A stretch of 64,000 bases of DNA, taken from the NCBI GenBank assembly GCA_951640165.1, contig OX621265.1, positions 22,519,001-22,583,000 of the forward strand. The letters run 5' to 3'. Position numbers and translations under genes: made by a program. The stretch comes from Pseudoips prasinana (Eukaryota; Arthropoda; Insecta; Lepidoptera; Nolidae). Below are positions 55,678-64,000 of the stretch, one piece after another; position 1 is the stretch's first letter; the number at the start of each line of letters is the position of its first letter. Below the pieces are notes generated by a model. That model was not told the origin of the DNA. It saw only the letters and a list, made by a program, of their open reading frames with translations, and made no database searches.

Positions 55678-55845
55678 ACTTACGTGAGTGACCCCCTGAT
55701 GGTGTACAACGGCACTTGTGTGGCCACGGTCATCGGCGTGGAGATGTACTGGGAGCCGTGCCCGGCAGTGCCGCTCGGCTACACCAGGGTCTCCCACTAC
55801 CTGCCGTGGATCATAGAACTCATATCAACGCAATCGAATTCGTAG
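55678..55845 (+). CDS. Serine protease homolog, last exon (Ser region and C-terminus)
   Basis: Acceptor TTGCCTGCAG, phase 0, stop TAG 55843-55845. It encodes TYVSDPLMVYNGTCVATVIG, aligned with the family GDSGGPLV-NG-VGVVSWG pattern; the catalytic Ser position is Val. YTRVSHYLPWIIELI is the classic C-terminal strand and helix (YTRVS-YLPWI) of trypsin-like proteins. Together with exon 1 this shows loss of both His and Ser while the fold is retained. The reading frame across all five exons is open, so the gene appears functional as a pseudoenzyme rather than decayed. Confidence 0.85.
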   Translation, partial: TYVSDPLMVYNGTCVATVIGVEMYWEPCPAVPLGYTRVSHYLPWIIELISTQSNS

Positions 55846-56279
55846 TTTTAAAGAATTATTGTAAATCGATGCCAATCATTATTTCGTATAATTTGAAGAA
55901 TGTGCATCGTAGTCAGAACGGAGAGTCAGAGACAACACAAGTCGGCTATGGTACAGCTATAGCCATGTTTGATTATCCTTGTAAGATTTTCTGTTGAACA
56001 CTTTGATGTATATTTGGTTTCAATGATAATAAGGAAGTATTATTTATTTATTGATTGCTTTTTGTCGACTTCCATAACCTATAATAATATATACTCTAAA
56101 TATGTACTATAAATACTTTTATTTTTTTTTATTTGCTTTCACCTGTAAATCTGCCTCGGTGTTTTGGCACATGACACACTTGACTTGACACACCAACAGT
56201 ACTTATATATACATACACAATATTTAAATAGCTCACTATACAATTCAATTCTTATATTTACACCTATTAAAGGCATGCA
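55846..56279. other. Serine protease homolog 3' UTR and flank
   Basis: AT-rich sequence after the stop. No second gene seen before the retroviral LTR region. Confidence 0.4.
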
Positions 56280-56599
56280 CAACACTAAACATAGACGAAG
56301 TTGACATACAAATTACGTCAGTCCGGCAGACGGGTTGCAAAAAAAACCGATTTTATTGCAACAGGTTTTAATATTTAAAAATTACAAAGTTATATTAATT
56401 CTAAGTTGGTGACAATCGTTCGATGTGAGAAACAAGAGTGTTCAATAATTGGAAGACGATGCCGCTGCTCGATGCGCCGCGGGGGGTCACGTTGTCTTGT
56501 CAGCGTTTCCACGGTGGTCGCTGCGGTGATGCAACATTTACATTGTGTTACAATTGATTTCCTCAGTCTGCATATTCTAAGTAAATCTGGTACTTAACA
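56280..56599 (-). repeat. Putative 3' LTR of endogenous retrovirus
   Basis: On the minus strand a purine tract (ACGGGAGGGAGA, 56600-56611) follows the env stop and is directly followed by TGTTAAGTACC. An AATAAA signal lies about 240 bp further on (near 56355), then a T-rich run. No second LTR is in the window for comparison, so the far boundary is a guess. Confidence 0.45.
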
Positions 56600-56614
56600 T
56601 CTCCCTCCCGTAGA

Positions 56615-58350
56615 TCAGCGACTACTAGTGGACTGGTTCGCAAGTAGCGCTGAGAATGTAGCTTGTGTGGTGGCAGGATCAATCTGGATCTCGGCATAGT
56701 TCTTATCCTGTTCTACCTGATTATTTCTGTTCGGAATAGTAACTTGTGGACGTTGATTCCAATATCCTTTTACGGTGTGCGCAATACCAAGTGCACATGC
56801 ACCAAATAGCAGTAGGTATAGTGGAGTAATAGTATAATATACTTTGTGCAATTCAACCTTATTCAGAGACAATGGCGGTTCTATTGACAGTTCACTAGCA
56901 CTTACTTGTAGGCGATGAAGATCGATAGATTTCAATATCAACTTTTTTTTCTCTGGCTCTGAATAGTCTCCTTATAATTTGGGAAGTTCATTATCTTGAC
57001 TACCTGTCCTTTTATTCTGTCGTCACGATTTATTAGAGTCAGCTTTGGGCTTCGTAGAGTGCAGCCTTTGGGAATAGTGATTAGATAACTTCCCTGTATC
57101 GTGCTGTACTGATCTTGCGTGCAGGTAAAATGAATCTTGGTGGAAACTGGAAAATTTACCGCATAGTGCCGATCGTCGAGGGTTTCTACAGCTTCTGTTG
57201 TCAATTTGGCCGTTGCGAATGTACAAGATGCGGTGATTTGTTGAGTGGTGATCAGTTGGTAGATGCAGTCAGCTTGATTATTATAGTGGTAATTGATGTT
57301 GTCCTCGCAGAAATAATATGGGCCAGACTTCGGGCATTCAGCCTCTATGTACATAAAATCCTTGTCATGAATTGCCAGGAAGGGATGTGAAGGGATGAGT
57401 ATCTTATAATCCTTGTTGGGGACTATAGATAACTTATAGAGATTATAAGCGGAAGGGTGAATAACTGGGAATTTAAAAATGATTACTAAACTGTCACCTT
57501 TATAATAATATCCTAATTTAATTATATCAAAATATTCTCTAAAACTAACACTCAGTATTTGATCTCTGCCATAGAGAGCATTTAACTGTTCTATCATATC
57601 ATGAAACATATCTAATCTAAACATAAGAAAATGTGTGCTTTTAGCACGAATAAAAGCTAGTAAGTTTTCTAACCTAAGAATCTCATCAGACAAAGATTCT
57701 ACATTATCTGCTAACGTTAATATAAATTAGTTAAATGGGTAGAGTTAAATGGGTGTACTTTATGAAATCAGTTTCTATGTCTTTGGCCAAGATTTCATTT
57801 ACAACTTTTTGTATTTTGCCCTGATTTAATATTAGGTCCTTTAAAATGATAGAATTTTGTGACATCCAATTTTTATTTAAGCTTATACGGTTATTGATTT
57901 GTGTGGCTATCTTATTTTCATTTTCCTGCAATAACATGATGGCATTGTCATATCGAATAGCATCTGTTGCATCTAAATTGCCAGAAATACTTTTAATGAC
58001 CGAGCCTAAGCCGTCAATTAAACCTCGCTTAGTGCGATTAGACTGAAATAATTCTAACTGTTGAAATAGCCTATCCATTTTATTGTACAAATATTCAATA
58101 TGGGGTTTGAATAATGAAACCGTTTTATTGTGAAGCTGGGGCGAAACATTATCTAACTGTTCTTTAATTATATCTAAATTTTTATGAATGATACCTAAAT
58201 TAACTGGTTGAACAAAGGAGTGATAGTGTGAAATAATTTTGGTTTGTCCTAAATTGAAAGGTAGTATGCCTGGCCCTTTCTCCAGGCTATTAAATGTTAT
58301 CTCTTGTGCTTGAACCAGGCTCAGGATCAGGGAGAGAGTCCTGTAACAAG
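56615..58350 (-). pseudogene. env: F-type envelope gene of an insect endogenous retrovirus, two frame breaks
   Basis: Minus-strand env in three frames: about 58340-57731, 57693-56938 and 56941-56615. The first segment lacks an ATG but opens at an acceptor-like TTGTTACAG (near 58341) followed by a hydrophobic signal-like stretch, as expected for spliced errantivirus env mRNA. A furin-type site (RTKR) and a Gly/Ile-rich fusion-peptide-like segment (GLIDGLGS) follow. The third segment has a membrane anchor (LYLLLFGACALGIA) and a short cytoplasmic tail. Breaks are near 57740 and in a T8 homopolymer at 56943-56950. In functional relatives the protein mediates membrane fusion; this copy is broken as read. 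Confidence 0.75.
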
Positions 58351-58599
58351 CGAACCCTGTTAGGGACTCTTTTCAACCGAGATTTGGCTACTGGTCCACG
58401 CTTCTTTTTAGTATAAATATGAATTGGTAGATCCGACAAAACTGTATCTGATGTAAATCTAGGGGCTAATTTTTGGCGACTGGCCATGGGATTACGCACG
58501 AAAATCTGCTGATCTGGGGAGTATTCCTGTTCAGGTTCTCGATCTTTATTTATATTCTCAGTGATTCGCGTACGATCGTGAAGCGAAGAGTCATTAATA
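58290..58599 (-). pseudogene. pol: Endogenous retrovirus pol 3' end (integrase C-terminus)
   Basis: Minus-strand frame with FVRNPMASRQKLAPRF and LSDLPIHIYTKKKRGPVAKS, a pattern of the errantivirus/Gypsy integrase C-terminal tail. It ends at 58290 and overlaps the start of env. The upstream boundary is the transposon insertion at 58600; residues encoded beyond 58603 belong to the transposon TIR. The rest of pol should lie past 63985, outside the window. Confidence 0.75.
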
Positions 58600-58603
58600 A
58601 TTT

Positions 58604-58640
58604 GGACCGATTTAAGCAAAAATGATTCAATCCACACAAA
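58604..58640 (+). repeat. Transposon TIR, left
   Basis: Outer 23 bases are identical to the inverted right end (63945-63981); two mismatches by base 33. Confidence 0.9.
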
Positions 58641-58962
58641 CCTTATTTTGAGATATTTGACTTTAAAATTCATTTCAGTTTTTCTCAGGCTTTGTAATGC
58701 TAAATTTAGTTTTTTTTAATTTTATGTAATTTTATACGAACTTAACTATTTCACATACATGAATTTATTGAATATATTGTAATAATTTAGATGATATTAA
58801 CGAAAATATGCTCCGGGATCATTTTTACAAAATACATTTTGTATGGAATTAACTTTGTAGGTTGCAGAAAGCAAAATGCAAAAGTGATTCAAAATGAGAC
58901 AAAAATAGACACTGAAAAAATGTTTATTATTCTTGTTTTATTAAAAAAATACAAAAAATACC

Positions 58963-61280
58963 CTACTCCTCATCTAAATCAAAGTCTGGTTCAACACAAA
59001 AACCATCTATATCATCTGTTACTGTATCGTCTCCCCTCAGGGTTTTGTAGTAATCGATGCAATCATTTGGTATAAGATGGAATAATGATTTCAAATCATT
59101 TAACTTTTTTTTATTAATCAGTTTTCCTGATGGCCATAATTCTTGCAAATCTTCTTCTACAATATCAAACTCAACACCTTTAAATTTCTTTTTTATATTG
59201 AGTTCTTTATAGTTTTCATCAAAGGTAGATCTCATGAACAAAGAATGTGGAGCCTGTTTTTTTATTAATATTTCTTTTGTTTTAAGCCAGTTTACTTTAC
59301 TCTTATCATTAAATGTTTTTCTATTAGTTATTTTCTTTTCTAGAATATGAGATCCAACAAAATCACAACTTTCCATTTTATGAACCTGTAAAGGGTTTTT
59401 GTTTTTACATTGTTTCATGATGGCAATATAATCATTCACGGAATATATCCTTTCATATTGCTTAAGTCGAGTCTCAATTTTAGCGAAATCGTTGTCGTTG
59501 GGCAGAAATGTGTGTCCTGATTCTAGGTATCGAAAGCTGATTGTCTCTAAGGTGGGGTGTCTATTTAAAATAGCCTTCAAAATTAAAACAATTTTTATAT
59601 TTCTATTTTGACCTCCGCAACAGTCACTCCACAAGATCAATTCTTTTACTGTAGGGCTTAGCAAGCACTTAATATATTTTCTCAAACATGAACCCACTTC
59701 TTGAGCCCCTCTACCTGCCTCGCCTTCATCCCAAACATAACAATTCCCAACATCGTTGGAAGCCGAGTGTATACCACAGTTGTAGACCCATAACTGCCTT
59801 TTATAGAAAACTATATTGGTCGGTATTCTAGGTAAGGGTAACGTTTTTTCTAAATCGTAAGTCAAACATTCAGTTTCTTCACAAGTTTTAGCCTGTTCAA
59901 AATCTTCCTTCATCTTCTTCCTTAAATCTTCCGCAATTTTTTGGTGTTCTTCTTGTTGTCTTTGGGCATTTTCTTTTTCAGTTGTGGTAGTAGAATTTTT
60001 TAACGCAATTCGGTAAAGATCACATTTGTTACATGTGTCTTTTTTAAGACTCTTGCATCTCAAATTGAAATTTTGTACGAAAACTTTTCTTACAATATTG
60101 AAGGATGGACATTTTTCGTCTTTACCAAATTCTTTTTCAAATTCTATTTTAAATAGTTCGTAAATTTTTGGTACTGTCATTCCTGGCTGCAAATATAAAA
60201 CATGACTGTTCTTTTCCCTACAATAATGTGACTCGTATTTAGGTAACCTTCTGATAACATCAATGATAAGCTCAATATGTCTTTGTGGCGTTTTATTCCA
60301 TCCACCTGCTCTTTCTCCTCTTCTGTCTTTTATTTCTCGGTCGTTGCGATTTTTACTAAGACTAACAGTAACTTTTTGGGGTGATATTTGTAGCGTTCCA
60401 CAAAACATGTCTCGACAAACTGGTATATTGCTAAGTTTATACACGCGAACAAATTGTCGAGGTTTTCTCTTTGACGGGGAACTTAATGTAACGTAACTTC
60501 GTTTCTTTTTGCTTTCTGTAACGTTAGATGCTATGTATAAAAGTTGTGCTGCGTATGATCCAAGATGTACGAATTTATGAAATTCTCGTTACCTATCTTC
60601 TTTTGACATTAAATTAGCACAATCGTTTTTGCATGAACATTTAAAGTCAATGAATTTTTTTGATGGCACATCCTTTTTTTTAGTTTGGTAAGGTAAATTT
60701 TTGTACTTTCTTTCTTTAGTTTCCTGACGATTATATTTTTGTTTTAGTTTTCTTCCTCTCTTTTTACGACCTTCATATTCGTTTTCTAGTACATTATCTG
60801 AAGTACATACAATATCGTTTGCAATTTCTTGTACGTAATTAATTTGTGTTTCTGCTTCCTTACTTACTTCAGTGTTTGTTCTTGTTACACATTCTTTTAC
60901 ACTTTCTTCTATATTATCTTTGTTTCTGTCTTCTTCAATATTAAGTCTCTCTGTTGATTTTACTTTTTTAGTTCTCTTTTCTGCAGAATGGATTAATGCT
61001 TCTGAAGTTATGATGCTTCTTTCATCACAAGCAGTGTCACTTTCTGAATCTGTCGTATCTGATGCAATAAAATCTGGATCTTTTACGCTGTCATCACTGT
61101 TATATGATAATATATAATTATTATTTTTTGGTTTACCTTCTGATGTCTGTGGGGATGGTTCTTCGGTAATTGTATTCATTAATTCAGTGTGCATAAGCCT
61201 CAATGGAGTCAACGGGGAATATGAAGGTGGAGGAATTGAAAAATTAGAAAGAAGCGTGGGGCTAGTAACGCTTTCATTAT
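58963..61280 (-). pseudogene. Transposase exon 4 (main catalytic exon) with in-frame TAA
   Basis: The acceptor ATCTTTCAG ends at 61281; the exon carries 772 codons to the stop at 58963. One TAA at 60589-60591 interrupts it between an acidic/basic N-terminal half with a Cys cluster (FKCSCKNDCANLM) and the catalytic half. The frame before and after is identical, so this is a single nonsense change. The C-terminal half has a Cys motif (CNKCDLY), WVYNCGIHSAS, WDEGEAGRG, LILWSDCCGGQNRN and YLESGHTFLPNDNDFA, the hallmark blocks of this widespread insect transposase-like family, with Asp/His candidates for catalysis. From 60444 to 58963 a 493-codon open stretch retains the whole catalytic half. Confidence 0.75.
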
Positions 61281-61373
61281 CTGAAAGATATACAATAAAA
61301 TGAACAGGTTAGTTAGTTGCAGTTTAGTATAGCAAACATTTTACTGTCTTAGGATCATAATGTGACCGTTTAC

Positions 61374-61781
61374 CTTCAGTTATTGACTTTTCCAAAACTT
61401 CACCAGAAACCATTTGGCTTACGTCGGCTGGCGATTTGATAGAATGAGTTTCTTCATTATCACTTTTTAAAATACAAGATGCTTGTTCTTTGTTCGTGCA
61501 ATCTGGCTGTAAACAAGAGTCTGATTCCTCATCATCACTTTCTTCTATATATATTTCTTGTCTACCTTGACTGTAATCAAGGTGTTGAACTACTGTGGTA
61601 CATTTTGGTGAACTATCTGTAATATTACTAGTTCCTTGAAGTGGATCTTTAGGGCATCGTTCAACAAAAGGGTCATTAGGCTCTTCAAACTGCTCTTTTG
61701 ACAAAATGTTGAACAATTTTTCCGTTTCAGGAGACATTGCTCTGATTGGCGATGACGTACAAGATTGTTGATTTTCATCAC
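61374..61781 (-). CDS. Transposase exon 3
   Basis: Acceptor TTGTTTCAG, donor GTAAAC, 408 bp, phase-compatible with exons 2 and 4. It encodes an acidic Ser/Glu-rich region (IEESDDEESDSC) without recognisable domain, typical of the variable N-terminal part of this family. Confidence 0.65.
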
Positions 61782-61890
61782 CTGAAACAATAAGGGGCTG
61801 TAAACTATTTTACTCTTACTAAAGTACTTTACGTTTTACCTATTCAACATTTTGACGGGTCACGTAAACCATAATAAGTATCAATGTCTT

Positions 61891-61964
61891 TTACCCGACC
61901 CGGGGATCGAACCAGCAACCTAGCAGGCCGTACATAGTACCATCGAGCCACCAAAGCAGGAGGA
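61891..61964 (-). mobile_element. tRNA-like SINE head in transposase intron 2
   Basis: On the minus strand TGGTGGCTCGATGGTACT and GGTTCGATCCCCGGGTCGGG form A- and B-box-like motifs of a tRNA-derived head. It cannot be a normal tRNA gene because the surrounding intron and SINE-like GGGTAAAA context replace a proper tRNA end. TSD not resolved. Confidence 0.5.
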
Positions 61965-62023
61965 GGAAATAAATAGATAAAATTTACCTAGTTTTTATTA
62001 TTAAAATTTGTGTAGGTACTTAC

Positions 62024-62149
62024 CTAACTTACTTTGAGCCGCTTGACGAAAGTTGTCACTGCAATAGTCTTTCTGAACCATTCTTATCATATTATCACTC
62101 CTCTTACATCTCTTAGAAAGATGTGAATAATTTTGGAGCGACCGGTTAT
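62024..62149 (-). CDS. Transposase exon 2
   Basis: Acceptor ...TAGAAG, donor GTAAGT, 126 bp, in phase with exons 1 and 3. It encodes RSLQNYSHLSKRCKRSDNMI, basic, possibly DNA-binding. Confidence 0.6.
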
Positions 62150-62587
62150 CTTCTATTTGTGGCAAAACATGAAAAAAACAAATATTAGGTAGTAAGTTAG
62201 TGAGTTCAACTTTGCCTTTATTTGAAGGTATCTACCAAAGGTAGCAAGCCAGGCCATAGAGCCAAAGAGTACGTTATTTAGTTGACAAAAATATGTAGAT
62301 ACTTAAATAAAAATTCTTCCGGCGATATGTTGATAATGTAATCCTTAAATATTGTTATTTTCATAAAAAACATAATCCAAATAAGTTATTATGCAACAGA
62401 AACAATTTAATTTACTAAAGTAATAGTAGGTAAAATAGCCGACGTCGATGCATTTTGATTTTTGGCGGTATCTTTGACAAAACTTAGCAAGTACCAAGCC
62501 GTTCAGTTCACGACAAAAAAGCAATCGTATATTATCTACTCGAAATATTAATCAATTACCATTCCTACAATGATAATAATTACTTAC

Positions 62588-62657
62588 CAACATCTTCTTG
62601 TCGTTCTGCAACTGTTTTTTCACGAACACTTTTCAATATTGAACCTTTTCGATTCAT
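62588..62657 (-). CDS. Transposase exon 1
   Basis: ATG (62655-62657) starts MNRKGSILKSVREKT; the donor GTAAGTA ends the exon after 70 bp in phase 1. With exons 2-4 the coding sequence totals 2922 bp, exactly divisible by three, which supports the model. The ATG was chosen as the only one giving this phase agreement. Confidence 0.6.
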
Positions 62658-63981
62658 ATTTTGTAAGTTTAAGAGTAAACTTTTGTTAAAAACCTCAAAT
62701 TATCTACTTACAAACACAATTAAACAAAATCAAAACAATGAGAAGGTACACTTATGTTTTATTTATTTTTTATTGCACAGCAATAATATCACAACGTTTC
62801 AATAGACGAGATCAATCGAACTGACTAGGCCGGCTCCCCTCTCCGCCCGCTACCCTCCCCGCAGCGCGGTTCGCGCGGCACGTGCAGCTCATGTAGGTAT
62901 AATCCGACCGCGACCGCGAGTGACGCGGTCGAGCCACGCAGTTTGCCAGTTATTAATAATTATGTAATAAATATATTATTATATAAATTAAGTAGGGAAT
63001 TGCAATAAATCTCGAGTGGATCCTTTTTGTGTATTAACTTAAAGTTTAATATGTTTTTTTTCAAAACCGCAATAATGATTCAAGCTCTCAGGTTCATTTA
63101 CGTAAAAATTTAAATAAAGAAAGTGTGTGCAAAACAATATTGCAAAAAAGATTCAAGGGACGTTGAATCGTTTTTGTAAAACGCTGTAATAATTTTTCAC
63201 TGCGCTTAAAATTTTTCAAAAATGATCCATGTCTCTTGAATCTTTTTAGCAAAACTTAAGCGGGTCTAATAGGTTCATTTTGAAATTTGCATAAATGATC
63301 TTCGTTAAGATTGTCTACTTAACCACATTATCCTAAGAAAAATAATAAATTTTCTTACAAAACATACAATTTTATTACAATTATAATAAACTGCAATAAT
63401 AAAATACACGGTTTAAATAAATAAATACCTATTTAACTAAAGTTTTCGATATAAAAATAATATTTTGTTTAGTATTTATCGCCAAGATAGAATATTAATG
63501 ATAATTTTATACTTATTAAACCGTGAATCGTTGTTTAAGAATAAAATATTACGTATTTCTATATTTCATGTGGTCTGAATCTATAAAGTTATGTAATCGA
63601 ATGTTATTTTTAAATGAGTTAAAATGATTCATGACTTTTGAAACATTTAAACAATATTTTTTTGTAATATTTTGTATGTTGTTTAAAAAGCATAATTGTT
63701 CCAAGTAGTATGAATCATTATAGCAAAAATAAATTATTACATGAGAGGACAACTCAAGACATTGCAATAATGATTCAAATAGCTTGAAACACTTATGCAT
63801 TTTAAAAATTGATCTTCGACATGATAGCTGTGGCTTGGATCATATGGATTTTCGCCAATATTATTAAGATAGAATGACGAGTCTTTGATATGTTAAAATA
63901 TACCTTATTTGCATAGCATAGGTCACAAAATCTCGAAATTGTCAAGGTTGTGGGTTGGATCATTTTTGCTTAAATCGGTCC
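62658..63981 (-). other. Transposon 5' region with GC-rich block and subterminal repeats
   Basis: Upstream of the transposase ATG, a GC-rich block (62820-62950) stands out from the AT-rich surroundings and may be the promoter. From about 63070 to 63981 variants of AATGATTCAA/TTGAATCATT recur in both orientations up to the TIR, as expected for transposase-binding subterminal repeats. No other gene. Confidence 0.6.
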
Positions 63982-64000
63982 ATTTGGAACACTTCCTTCA

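Larger units (their letters stand above)
58604..63981 (-). mobile_element. Complete DNA transposon, Sola-like, in retroviral integrase
   Basis: 5378-bp element flanked by ATTT (58600-58603 and 63982-63985). The TIRs start GGACCGATTTAAGCAAAAAT at both ends and match at 31 of the first 33 bp. One gene on the minus strand occupies 58963-62657. The right subterminal 1 kb carries many TGATTCAA-type motifs. 4-bp TSDs and the transposase type suggest Sola or a relative; the assignment is inferential. The element is complete apart from one nonsense codon. Confidence 0.9.

Overview
The window looks like repeat-dense nuclear DNA of a lepidopteran insect. The evidence is AT-rich intergenic DNA, a Kabuki/CsRn1-like Ty3/Gypsy element, RTE retrotransposons ending in (ATCATC)-type repeats, tRNA-headed SINEs with moth/butterfly-type bodies, CR1/Jockey and R1-like LINE debris, and one intron-rich trypsin-fold gene. 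There is no bacterial content. The species cannot be named from the sequence.

Positions 1-33731 hold a head-to-tail array of one Ty3/Gypsy element. Six units (A-F, A partial) repeat with a 4245-bp period and share single 306-bp LTRs. Each unit has gag, protease, RT-RNase H and integrase frames. All six share the same integrase frameshift, and four of the five units where it can be read share a stop between protease and RT. The array therefore looks like a defective copy multiplied at the DNA level, or an assembly expansion, rather than six retrotransposition events. Unit B is split by a 4003-bp DNA transposon (TSD TGCA). Unit D is split by a very young BEL/Pao element (identical 287-bp LTRs, TSD CTTAT, intact 1807-codon polyprotein).

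Positions 33732-46640 are a TE graveyard. It contains a SINE abutting the array, a CR1-like LINE inside a possible TIR-flanked element that carries an arthropod-wide uncharacterised protein, a full-length RTE with an intact 1022-codon ORF and an 11-bp TSD, and CR1/Jockey, R1-like and other LINE remnants.

Positions 46951-55845 carry five phase-compatible + strand exons. They form the 3' part of a chymotrypsin-fold gene that has lost catalytic His and Ser (a serine protease homolog). Its introns hold RTE, R1 and CR1 debris, a Helitron-like insert beside a splice donor, two inverted-repeat elements, a complete SINE with TSD, and a 95-bp palindromic minisatellite.

Positions 56280-64000 hold, on the minus strand, the 3' end of an insect endogenous retrovirus (integrase C-terminus, F-type env with two frame breaks, putative 3' LTR). 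A complete 5378-bp DNA transposon (TSD ATTT, TIRs) interrupts its integrase region. That transposon's four-exon, about 973-codon transposase is broken by a single in-frame TAA. The decayed transposase inside the unit B insertion belongs to the same broad family, so two different elements of one Sola-like group occur in this window.
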